A DNA stretch of 12,628 nucleotides from the NCBI GenBank assembly GCA_945952425.1, contig CAMFIX010000039.1, positions 1 through 12,628 of the forward strand. The letters run 5' to 3'. The notes beneath the pieces were generated by a model. The model was not told where the DNA came from, searched no databases, and saw only the letters and a program-made list of their open reading frames with translations. Positions within the stretch are counted from its first letter, which is position 1, and each line of letters starts with the position of its first letter. Made by a program: the position numbers and the translations under genes. Source of the DNA: an uncultured Pseudorhodobacter sp. Its GTDB lineage: Bacteria > Pseudomonadota > Alphaproteobacteria > Rhodobacterales > Rhodobacteraceae. Positions 6,918 to 12,628 of the stretch are shown here, in pieces.

Positions 6918-7930
6918 AGCACCAGCGTCAGGTCGGAAATGCCCAGATGCACGCCGTGCAGAACGATGCGCATCTCGGCCACCTTGTCGGCATCGGTGTT
7001 CAGCTCGATCACCGTGTCAGCGCCCGCATAGGTCAACCGTAACTGGCCCGCCGCGGTGAAGGTGCTGGTCACATAGGTGAAGCCGTCGTCAGCGCCCCCC
7101 GGGATGGCGTCGATCTGGGACAGGTCGATCACGTCCTGGGCGGCGTTGAAATCCTCGATCACATCGGCCTTGGCGAGATTGGCCGAGCTGTCGCCGATCG
7201 CGACGAACTGGAACGTGTCGGCCCCCTCGTCGCCCCAAAGGTGATCCTGCCCCGCCCCTCCGACCAGCGTGTCGTCGCCCGTTCCGCCCGAGAGCTTGTC
7301 GGCCCCGCCGCCGCCGAGCAGCACGTCGTTGCCCTCGCCGCCGTAAAGGCTGTCGTTGCCCGACCCGCCGTTCAGATTGTCGCGCCCGCCATTGCCCAGC
7401 AGGATGTCATCGCCCGCCTGGCCCTTGATCTTGTTGCCGATTGCGCCGCCGATCACCATATCGTGGCCCGCCGTGCCCGTAAGGTTGCGCACCGAGGCCG
7501 CGATCTCGGCGAGGCCCGTCCTGACGGCGCCATAGCCCGCCCCGACCGGGTCGTTCACATGGTCCGCCCAGCCGACCTCGCCATTGTCGTTCCAGATCAG
7601 CGCGCGGTTGTCGCCGAGGAAATTGTCGGGCTGGCCGGTGTGCCAATGGCTGTAGGAATAGGCCTCGCCGGTCGCCCAGCCCCAACCGCCGCCCGGCTCG
7701 GGCGAGCCCGGCGCCTGGGTCAGGCCGATCCAGGGGCCGTTCAGCGCATTGTCGCGTGGTTCCGAGCTCCAGGCCAGCGGGTCGGCAGCGAGGTAGGATT
7801 CGATGTAGGTCTCTTCCGCTTGATCGGTGATCGCGGCCAGGGTTCCGCCCAGGGCGACCGCGGTCGCAGCGGCGTTGTCATAGGTCACGCCCGCTTCGAC
7901 CCGGAACAGGATGTATTGGTTGATCGTCAT
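6914..7930 (-). CDS. Secreted C-type-lectin/RTX calcium-binding protein
   Basis: The 338-aa product looks like a type I secretion substrate. Residues about 6-143 form a C-type-lectin-like domain: WIGL at 67-70, WGWATGE at 83-89, WHTGQPDN at 96-103 and GWAD at 120-123. The QPD triplet is the calcium/sugar motif linked to galactose-type ligands in animal lectins. Ten RTX nonapeptides (GGxGxDxLx) follow at 152-241, then a M10-type C-terminal region with DVIEDFNAAQDVIDLSQID and a hydrophobic end (LTLVL), as in uncleaved C-terminal secretion signals. There is no N-terminal signal peptide and no cysteine, which fits a protein that folds outside the cell in calcium. ATG 7930 is preceded by GAGAGAA. 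The gene is 58 nt after the pterin dehydratase gene. Role unknown: adhesion or surface carbohydrate binding is plausible, and the QPD ligand preference is untested in bacteria. Confidence 0.9.
   Translation of the reverse strand: MTINQYILFRVEAGVTYDNAAATAVALGGTLAAITDQAEETYIESYLAADPLAWSSEPRDNALNGPWIGLTQAPGSPEPGGGWGWATGEAYSYSHWHTGQPDNFLGDNRALIWNDNGEVGWADHVNDPVGAGYGAVRTGLAEIAASVRNLTGTAGHDMVIGGAIGNKIKGQAGDDILLGNGGRDNLNGGSGNDSLYGGEGNDVLLGGGGADKLSGGTGDDTLVGGAGQDHLWGDEGADTFQFVAIGDSSANLAKADVIEDFNAAQDVIDLSQIDAIPGGADDGFTYVTSTFTAAGQLRLTYAGADTVIELNTDADKVAEMRIVLHGVHLGISDLTLVL
7208..7477 (-). repeat. Ten RTX nonapeptide repeats inside the lectin gene
   Basis: Successive 27-bp units encode GTAGHDMVI, GGAIGNKIK, GQAGDDILL, GNGGRDNLN, GGSGNDSLY, GGEGNDVLL, GGGGADKLS, GGTGDDTLV, GGAGQDHLW and GDEGADTFQ. 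The middle units fit the calcium-binding beta-roll consensus; the second is degenerate and lacks the Asp. DNA units have diverged, so this is an old protein repeat. Confidence 0.92.
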
Positions 7931-7988
7931 GGTTCTCTCGCAAGTTCAGAAACGAATACGAGAAGTTTACCATTATCAAACGGTTTGC
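7931..7988 (-). promoter_or_regulatory. AT-richer leader of the RTX gene with a small palindrome
   Basis: This 58-bp gap is visibly richer in A and T than the surrounding DNA, as expected for a promoter or leader. It contains the hyphenated palindrome CAAAC-G-GTTTG at 7977-7987, next to the end of the pterin dehydratase gene. I found no well-spaced -35/-10 pair. The RTX gene may therefore have its own control, or be read through from upstream. Confidence 0.3.
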
Positions 7989-8345
7989 CTAGCCCTTCGC
8001 CCTTTCCTGGCAAAGACAGGTGATCGGCAGGCTGTGGTCGCGCTGCACCACCGCCTCGCCCGCCAGCTTGTCCATCCGGCGTGCGAGATCGAGGTCGAGA
8101 TCCGAGAGCCCGTCGCAGTCATGCGTGGTCAGCGTCACGTCCACCACATTATAGACATTGCGCCATTCGGGATGGTGGTTCAGCTTCTCTGCCAGCAGCG
8201 CCACGCGGGACATGAAGCCCCAGGCCTCGGAGAAGCTTTTGAACTTCCACACTTTTCGTATGGCGTCGCGGCCCTCCACAGCGCCCCAGCCGGTTTCGCC
8301 AAGCGCCGGCAGCCCGGCGCGGTCTTCCTCTGTCAGCGGTCGCAT
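7989..8345 (-). CDS. phhB: Pterin-4a-carbinolamine dehydratase
   Basis: The enzyme dehydrates 4a-hydroxytetrahydrobiopterin, recycling the pterin cofactor of aromatic amino acid hydroxylases; in bacteria with no hydroxylase its role is less clear. The 118-aa product has the family core: FKSFSEAWGFMSRVALLAEK, then HHPEW at 57-61 and VDVTLTTHDCDGLSDLD, with catalytic His57, His58 and His75. After the usual end near MDKLA there are about 20 extra residues (GEAVVQRDHSLPITCLC and a short basic end). ATG 8345 is set by GGAGGT (8355-8350) and by homology; the frame is open further only over the GST gene. It begins 2 nt after the GST stop, so the pair is probably coupled. No phenylalanine hydroxylase is in the window; an aromatic aminotransferase is at 5745-6917. 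Confidence 0.93.
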   Translation of the reverse strand: MRPLTEEDRAGLPALGETGWGAVEGRDAIRKVWKFKSFSEAWGFMSRVALLAEKLNHHPEWRNVYNVVDVTLTTHDCDGLSDLDLDLARRMDKLAGEAVVQRDHSLPITCLCQERAKG

Positions 8346-8347
8346 CG

Positions 8348-8941
8348 CTACCTCCCCACCAAAGCGTCGTCCTTGGCATTGGCCCGCGCCAAGGCCGGGC
8401 GCGTCGAAATCCGGTCCCAATAGGCCTGCAGCACCGGATGCGCGGGAAGCGAGCCGAAGCGCAGGCCCCAGCCGATCTGGCTGCCGACATAGACATCCGC
8501 GGCGCTGAAGGTGCCGCAGAAATGGTCATGGGTTTCAAGGTGTTCGGTCAAGGTCGCCATGACCCGCTCCATCGAGCCATAGCCGACCCGGCCTTCCGCC
8601 TTCGCCTCGGGCACCCAGCCGAAAGAGCCGTTGACGACCGCCTGCTCCAACGGCCCCGCGCCGAAGAACATCCAGCGATAAAGCGCGCCGCGGTCGGCGG
8701 GCATCAGCCCTGCGGCGGGATAGGCCTCGGCGAGCCAAAGGCAGATGGCGGCGGCCTCGGTCACCACGCCGCCGTCATGGACCAGCGTCGGCACCTTGCC
8801 CATCCGGTTGATCGCGAGGTAATCCTGCGATTTCATCGTCGTCGCATAGTCCAGCACGACGGTTTCATAGTCGGCGCCAACCTCTTCCAGCATCCAGCGC
8901 ACGATCCGGCCGCGGCTAATCGGGTTGGTGTAGAACTTCAT
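8348..8941 (-). CDS. Glutathione S-transferase family protein
   Basis: The 197-aa product has an N-terminal thioredoxin-like domain (1-80) and an all-helical C-terminal domain (84-197). Visible family features are the start MKFYTNPISRGRIVRW with Ser9 as a candidate catalytic residue, the cis-proline motif KVPTL (Pro51), and TEAAAI at 61-66, which places Glu62 on the glutathione gamma-glutamyl group. HPVLQAYWDRISTRPA near the C-terminus is typical of bacterial GSTs. The substrate cannot be told from sequence. ATG 8941 overlaps the stop codon of the preceding gene (ATGA) and has a strong GGAGGAGG 4 nt upstream inside that gene. The next gene, pterin dehydratase, follows after 2 nt. It probably acts in the cytoplasm in detoxification or thiol chemistry. 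Confidence 0.92.
   Translation of the reverse strand: MKFYTNPISRGRIVRWMLEEVGADYETVVLDYATTMKSQDYLAINRMGKVPTLVHDGGVVTEAAAICLWLAEAYPAAGLMPADRGALYRWMFFGAGPLEQAVVNGSFGWVPEAKAEGRVGYGSMERVMATLTEHLETHDHFCGTFSAADVYVGSQIGWGLRFGSLPAHPVLQAYWDRISTRPALARANAKDDALVGR
8350..8355 (-). promoter_or_regulatory. Ribosome binding site of the pterin dehydratase gene
   Basis: On the minus strand GGAGGT overlaps the GST stop codon and lies 4 nt before ATG 8345. It supports this internal start over the 25-residue upstream extension at 8420. Confidence 0.7.
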
Positions 8942-10095
8942 TCCGCCTCCTCCCGGCCGTCCTTGCGGAACGGGCCATATTCCGTCAGCACCTCGATTTC
9001 CTCGTCCACCGAGGCGCGTTCCTGCACAAGATAGCGCGCAATCGCCGTGCGCAGGCCCTTGTCTGCGATCCAGTGCAGCGAATGGACCGGCGTCGGCAGA
9101 TATCCGCGCGCGAGCTTGTGTTCACCCTGCGCCCCGGCCTCGACCCGTTGCAGGCCCTGCGCGATGGCCCAGTCGATGGCCTGGTAATAGCAAAGCTCGA
9201 AATGCAGGCAGGGATGGGTCTCGGTGCAGCCCCAATAGCGGCCGTAAAGCGTGTCGCGGCCGATGAAATTCAACGCGCCAGCCACCGCGCGGGCGCCGTC
9301 GAAGGCCAGGACCAAGAGCACATCCCGCGCCATCGTCTCGTGGACCTCGTCGAAAAAGGCGCGCGTCAGGTAGGGCGTGCCCCATTTCCGGCTGCCGGTG
9401 TCCTGGTAAAACCGCCACATCGCATCCCAATGGGCGGGCCGCAGGTCGTCGCCGGTCAGGGCGCGGATCGTCAGGCCGTGGCCTTGGGCGACCTCGCGCT
9501 CTTTGCGGATCATCTTGCGCTTGCGGCTGGAGAGGTCGGCAAGGAAGGCGTCGAAGTCGCGGTAGCCCCGGTTTTCCCAGTGGAATTGCTGGGTGACGCG
9601 GTGCAGCACTTCCGAAGAGGCCAATGCCTCGGCCTCTTCCCCCGTGCAAAAGGTGATGTGCAGCGAGGACAGCCCGTTGTCGCGCGTCAGCCCGATGGCG
9701 GCCTGCAGCAGCAGGGGGCGCAGCGCGGGGTTGCCCAGGAACCGCGGGCCGGTGGCGGGGGTGAAGGGCACGGCGGATTGCAGCTTGGGGTAATACTGGC
9801 CGCCGGCGCGCTCATAGGCCTCGGCCCAACCAAAGTCGAAGATATATTCGCCCTGGGAATGGGTCTTGACGTAAAGCGGCATGGCGGCGACCGGGGTGCC
9901 GTCTTCGGTGACGACCAGCGGCCGCGTCGTCCAGCCGGTGCCCTTGCCGGTGGAGCGGCTGCGGTCGAGCGCAGACAGGAACCGATGCGTGGTGAACGGG
10001 TCGCGCGGGGTCAGCCCATCGGGGTTCGCCAGCCGGTCCCAGTCGCTTGCCGCGATCTCGGCCATGCCGTCCAGAAGTGCGATTTCGTAAGCCAT
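8938..10095 (-). CDS. FemAB-like/DUF482 protein (GNAT-type fold)
   Basis: The 385-aa protein belongs to the DUF482 family (COG3146, labelled peptidoglycan-related FemAB-like or GNAT acyltransferase). Seen in the sequence are an N-terminal half with DPFTTHRFLSALDRS and VAAMPLYVKTHSQGEYIFDF, a basic stretch LSSRKRKMIRKERE near residues 190-203, and a C-terminal acyltransferase-like half with GALNFIG, the LYGRYWGC segment, LHFELCYYQAIDWAI and VEAGAQGEHKLARGY. No signal peptide or membrane segment, so cytoplasmic. FemAB relatives transfer amino acids from aminoacyl-tRNA to peptidoglycan precursors, but no biochemical role is established for this branch to my knowledge. Upstream of ATG 10095 there is no Shine-Dalgarno on the coding strand, so the start is less certain; the next in-frame Met is residue 11. 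The stop overlaps the GST start by 4 nt. Confidence 0.88.
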   Translation of the reverse strand: MAYEIALLDGMAEIAASDWDRLANPDGLTPRDPFTTHRFLSALDRSRSTGKGTGWTTRPLVVTEDGTPVAAMPLYVKTHSQGEYIFDFGWAEAYERAGGQYYPKLQSAVPFTPATGPRFLGNPALRPLLLQAAIGLTRDNGLSSLHITFCTGEEAEALASSEVLHRVTQQFHWENRGYRDFDAFLADLSSRKRKMIRKEREVAQGHGLTIRALTGDDLRPAHWDAMWRFYQDTGSRKWGTPYLTRAFFDEVHETMARDVLLVLAFDGARAVAGALNFIGRDTLYGRYWGCTETHPCLHFELCYYQAIDWAIAQGLQRVEAGAQGEHKLARGYLPTPVHSLHWIADKGLRTAIARYLVQERASVDEEIEVLTEYGPFRKDGREEAE

Positions 10096-10125
10096 GTCAG
10101 GAGGATGGCCCTGGTGCGGCCTACG

Positions 10126-10884
10126 TCAAGGGAAAGCCGCGGCATATCCCTCGAAGGTGATGTTCTGCGCCACTTTGCGCGCCGCGGCCTCTTCGGACGG
10201 AGAGCGGATCGTCCAGCAGAGAACCGCGCCTTGGGTCTTCAGCTCGGCCACGCGGGGGCGGGACAGGTCGGAAGCCTCGTGGCTGATGAAGCTGGCCTCG
10301 ACGCGGTCGTAATCGGGGATGTCGCGCAGGCGGTCGCGGGTTTCGGGCGGCAGTTCCCAATCCTCGGCATAGGCCGAGGTGGTGATGCCGCGGGCGAGGT
10401 GAGGGGCAAGCCGGGCGAGATGGGCGAGGCAATGCGGGTTGAAGCTCATCAGCGCGACGGGGCCGGAATAGGCCTCCAGCACGGCGGCGGTCGCGGCTTC
10501 CAGGCGGCCGTCAGTCGGCGCCATCTGCATCGTCTGGTCCTTCAGCTCGATCAGCAGCGGCACGGCGCCGCCGACCAGCGTCAGAACCTGCGCCAGGGTC
10601 GGGATCGTATCCTCGCCGTCCAAGAGCTTGATTTGGCCCAGTTCCTTGGCGCTGCGGGCCGAGAGAAGGCCGCTTTGCCCGGTCAGTCGCGCCATGTCTT
10701 CGTCGTGAAAGACCATCGGCACGCCGTCGGCCGAAAGTTGCAGGTCGATCTCGATCGCATAACCGGCGGCACGGGCGGCGCGGACGGCAGAGGCCGAGTT
10801 CTCGATCCGGCCCCGCGCCCGGTCATGCAAAGCGCGGTGGGCAATCGGCGCGCGCAGGAAAGCGGCGGGCAAAGGGGTGCGCAT
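10126..10884 (-). CDS. Glycerophosphodiester phosphodiesterase
   Basis: This 252-aa enzyme of the GDPD family hydrolyses glycerophosphodiesters from phospholipid turnover to sn-glycerol 3-phosphate and an alcohol. The TIM-barrel active site is complete: AHRAL with His16, the IENSASAV stretch with Glu28, the metal ligands Glu45 and Asp47 in IEIDLQLSADG, and VFHDEDMARLTG with the second catalytic His60. LLIELKDQ and the C-terminal TIRSPSEE/NITFEGY blocks are also typical. No signal peptide is seen, so it is a cytoplasmic UgpQ-like type and not a periplasmic GlpQ. ATG 10884 shares one base with the stop of the upstream ridA-like gene (TGATG), suggesting coupling. It is followed by the DUF482 gene after 30 nt. 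Confidence 0.94.
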   Translation of the reverse strand: MRTPLPAAFLRAPIAHRALHDRARGRIENSASAVRAARAAGYAIEIDLQLSADGVPMVFHDEDMARLTGQSGLLSARSAKELGQIKLLDGEDTIPTLAQVLTLVGGAVPLLIELKDQTMQMAPTDGRLEAATAAVLEAYSGPVALMSFNPHCLAHLARLAPHLARGITTSAYAEDWELPPETRDRLRDIPDYDRVEASFISHEASDLSRPRVAELKTQGAVLCWTIRSPSEEAAARKVAQNITFEGYAAAFP

Positions 10885-11342
10885 CAGCGGACCTGGAAGA
10901 TCGCTTCGATCTCGACCGCGACGCCCAAGGGCAGCGAGGCCGCCGAGACGGCGGAGCGCGCATGCCGCCCGGCATCGCCCAGAACGGCGACCAGGAAATC
11001 CGACGCGCCGTTGATGACCTTGGGCTGGTCGGTGAAATCGGCGGTGGAGTTCACGAAGCCCACCAGCTTCACCGCCCTGACGATGCGCGAGAGGTCGCCG
11101 CCGCAGGCCGCCTTGACCTGGGCGAGGATCGCGATGGCGCAGGCTTTCGCAGCCTCGGCCCCCGCGGCGACGTCAAGGTCGGCGCCAAGCTTGCCGGTGA
11201 TAAGCCCCGCCTCGGTCCGCGAGATTTGCCCGGAGATATGCACCAGGTCGCCCACCCGCACGAAGGGCACGTAATTCGCCGCCGGAGCCGGCGCCTCGGG
11301 CAGGGTCACCCCCAGCTCGGCCAGACGTTGTTCCACGCTCAT
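10884..11342 (-). CDS. RidA/YjgF-family protein (enamine/imine deaminase-like)
   Basis: RidA proteins speed the hydrolysis of reactive enamine/imine intermediates, such as 2-aminoacrylate, released by PLP enzymes. The 152-aa product belongs to the longer YjgF subfamily. It has VRVGDLVHISGQI near the N-terminus, VNSTADF, NGASDFLV and GRHARSAV, then SLPLGVAVEIEAIF. Arg129 and Glu144 have the same 15-residue spacing as Arg105 and Glu120 of E. coli RidA, so deaminase activity is possible; members of the longer subfamily differ, so the exact activity is uncertain. ATG 11342 is preceded by an AGGGGGG stretch. It is the first gene of the compact ridA-GDPD-DUF482-GST-pterin dehydratase run, after the hairpin that follows the secretion adaptor gene. 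Confidence 0.92.
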   Translation of the reverse strand: MSVEQRLAELGVTLPEAPAPAANYVPFVRVGDLVHISGQISRTEAGLITGKLGADLDVAAGAEAAKACAIAILAQVKAACGGDLSRIVRAVKLVGFVNSTADFTDQPKVINGASDFLVAVLGDAGRHARSAVSAASLPLGVAVEIEAIFQVR

Positions 11343-11359
11343 GATTCCCCCCTTCGAAA

Positions 11360-11394
11360 TGTTACGGGCCGGAGGCTACCCCCGGCCCGTAACA
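11360..11394 (-). terminator. Strong hairpin between the secretion adaptor and ridA genes
   Basis: TGTTACGGGCCGG (11360-11372) and its exact reverse complement (11382-11394) make a 13-bp perfect stem with a 9-nt loop. On the minus strand it starts 14 nt after the HlyD-family stop codon and is followed by TTT. The stem is strong and the T tract short, fitting an intrinsic terminator for the secretion operon; it could also act as an mRNA-stabilising end or a dimeric operator of ridA. Confidence 0.65.
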
Positions 11395-11408
11395 CCTGCA
11401 AGTCGCCG

Positions 11409-12628
11409 TCAATTCTCGCGGAAGGCGAGTTTCGCGTAATCCCAGAAGGGTTTCAGCAGATAGGCCATCGGAGAACGGTCGCCGGTCGAGACATAGGCCT
11501 GCACCGGCATGCCGGGCAGCAGGGTCTGGCCGTCCAGCTTCGCCATCTCGCCCGGCTGCAGTTCGACTTCGCCGCGGTAATAGCTTTGCTTCGTCGCTTG
11601 GTCGCTGATCGCATCGGCCGAAATCTTGGTCAGCGTGGCCTTCAGCTGCGGCGTGGTGCGGGCCGAGAAGGCGGCAAAGGCCACCTCGACACTTTCGCCG
11701 ATATGCACCTCGTCGACATGGATCGGCGGGATCTGGATGACGATGATCAGCGGCCGGTCCTGCGGAATGATGTAAAGCAGCGGATCGGCCGGGCGCACCA
11801 CGGCTTGCGGCGTGGTGACCGCCAGCCCCAGCACGACGCCCGAGACGGGCGCGCGGATGTCCAGCCGGTCGACCTTTTCCTGCAGGGCCCGGCGGCGCTC
11901 GGCCAGTTCCAGCGTCTTGTCGCCCATATCGCGCAGCTGCGTATTGGCATCCTCGCGCCGAGCGGATTGGATTTGCAGGATCTGCAGCTGGATTTCGGTG
12001 CCCTTGCCCTCGGCCTGGGCCAGGTTCGATGCCAGCTCACCCTTGTTGCCCATCAGCCGCGCGACCTCGCGCTGCAGGTCGCTCAGCTGGGCGGATTGCG
12101 CCAGGCCCTGGTCCAGAAGCTTGGTCTTGGCCTCGATCTCGGGCTTCAGGAGGTTGACCTGGTCGTCGATGGCCGACATCTGGGCGCGCACGCCGTCGGA
12201 TTGCGCCTTCAGCTGGTCTTGCCGCTTGTTCAACTGGCTGATCTGGGCGTTGACCGTGTCGAGCCGCGCGGTGAAGAGCCGCTTTTGCCCCTCGATCTGC
12301 TCGGCGACATCGGGGCGGGTCTTGGCCAGCTCCAGCAGGTCGGGCGGAAAGACCGGGGCGTCGGCATCGTCGCGCTCGGCCTCCAGCCGGGCCTTGCGGG
12401 CCATGGAGTCGAAAAGCTGGCCCTCGACGATGGCGAGCTCGGCATTCACCTGCGTGCCGTCCAGCCGGATGAGCAGGTCGCCGGCCTTCACCGTCTGCCC
12501 CTCGGTCACGTCGATTTCGGAAACCATGCCGCCGTCCAAGTGCTGCACGACCTGGCGGTTCTGTTCGACCTGGATGACGCCGGGGGCCACGACGGCGCCG
12601 GAGATCGTGGTCAAAAGCCCCCAGAAGA
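11409..12628 (-). CDS. Type I secretion periplasmic adaptor, HlyD family (5' end cut by the window)
   Basis: This membrane-fusion protein bridges an inner-membrane ABC exporter and a TolC-like outer-membrane channel. The window holds 405 C-terminal codons; the frame is open to the edge, where the residues FWGLLTTISGAVVAPGVIQV look like the end of the N-terminal membrane anchor, so the true start lies beyond 12628. An in-frame TTG at 12614 is internal, not a start. Visible parts in order are the first half-lipoyl motif (VVQHLDGGMVSEIDVTEGQ), a long Gln/Leu-rich coiled-coil hairpin (about 50-240), the second half-lipoyl (VDRLDIRAPVSGVVLGL), a beta-barrel, and the conserved end LLPGMPVQAYV with YLLKPFWDYAKLAFRE, typical of RTX-exporting systems. 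The ABC ATPase is expected just outside the window. The lectin-RTX protein at 6914-7930 is a candidate substrate. Confidence 0.93.
   Translation of the reverse strand, partial: FWGLLTTISGAVVAPGVIQVEQNRQVVQHLDGGMVSEIDVTEGQTVKAGDLLIRLDGTQVNAELAIVEGQLFDSMARKARLEAERDDADAPVFPPDLLELAKTRPDVAEQIEGQKRLFTARLDTVNAQISQLNKRQDQLKAQSDGVRAQMSAIDDQVNLLKPEIEAKTKLLDQGLAQSAQLSDLQREVARLMGNKGELASNLAQAEGKGTEIQLQILQIQSARREDANTQLRDMGDKTLELAERRRALQEKVDRLDIRAPVSGVVLGLAVTTPQAVVRPADPLLYIIPQDRPLIIVIQIPPIHVDEVHIGESVEVAFAAFSARTTPQLKATLTKISADAISDQATKQSYYRGEVELQPGEMAKLDGQTLLPGMPVQAYVSTGDRSPMAYLLKPFWDYAKLAFREN

Noticed and set aside
7208..7477. Possible CRISPR or tandem DNA array
   Set aside because: The 27-bp period comes from RTX nonapeptide codons; there are no identical repeats with unique spacers.
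7241..8023. 260-residue plus-strand frame opposite the RTX gene
   Set aside because: Its Val/Ala/Asp-rich pattern is the complement of the RTX repeats, not a real repeat protein.
9073..11274. 733-residue open frame on the plus strand
   Set aside because: Antisense to the DUF482, GDPD and ridA-like genes. Its Gln/Gly/Ala/Arg-rich composition and lack of motifs mark it as a shadow.
12612..12614. TTG as the start codon of the secretion adaptor
   Set aside because: The frame stays open to the window edge and the residues before it continue a membrane-anchor pattern, so the gene is truncated by the window and this TTG is internal.

Overview
The window is GC-rich (about two thirds G+C by eye) and carries tightly packed, alphaproteobacterial-type genes. 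The gene content points to Rhodobacteraceae/Paracoccaceae (Rhodobacter–Paracoccus-like): dapA near smpB, a short Hint-domain protein, a globin-coupled chemoreceptor, a GST/pterin dehydratase pair and RTX proteins with a type I secretion adaptor. This placement rests on recalled family patterns, not on a search. I saw no tRNA, rRNA, CRISPR array, transposase or phage gene.

Layout. Positions 1-170 are a leader upstream of dapA holding a small hairpin and an imperfect 13-nt direct repeat. Plus strand, 171-6917: dapA (lysine/diaminopimelate synthesis), an EamA/DMT transporter whose GTG start overlaps the dapA stop, a Hint-domain protein that seems to lack the self-splicing residues, smpB (trans-translation), a soluble globin-coupled chemoreceptor, a two-domain 3-mercaptopyruvate-type sulfurtransferase, and an aromatic/aspartate aminotransferase. 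Minus strand, 12628 down to 6914: a type I secretion adaptor (HlyD family, N-terminus cut by the window edge), then after a strong hairpin a compact run of ridA-like, glycerophosphodiester phosphodiesterase, FemAB/DUF482-like, GST and pterin-4a-carbinolamine dehydratase genes, and last a secreted C-type-lectin/RTX protein. The two strands converge at 6914-6917, where both final stop codons lie within the same TTAA.

How the genes may work together. Most are core metabolism and stress functions with no single shared pathway. Two themes stand out. First, the lectin-RTX protein is a likely type I secretion substrate and a type I adaptor gene lies in the same window, but about 3.5 kb away and separated by housekeeping genes, so the pairing is inferred. 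Second, a pterin dehydratase and an aromatic aminotransferase lie on either side of the RTX gene; both functions occur in phenylalanine/tyrosine metabolism, but no phenylalanine hydroxylase is seen here.

Nothing here is a clear-cut new system. The least ordinary parts are the lectin-RTX fusion, the degenerate Hint protein between dapA and smpB, and the haem-sensor chemoreceptor with no other chemotaxis gene nearby.
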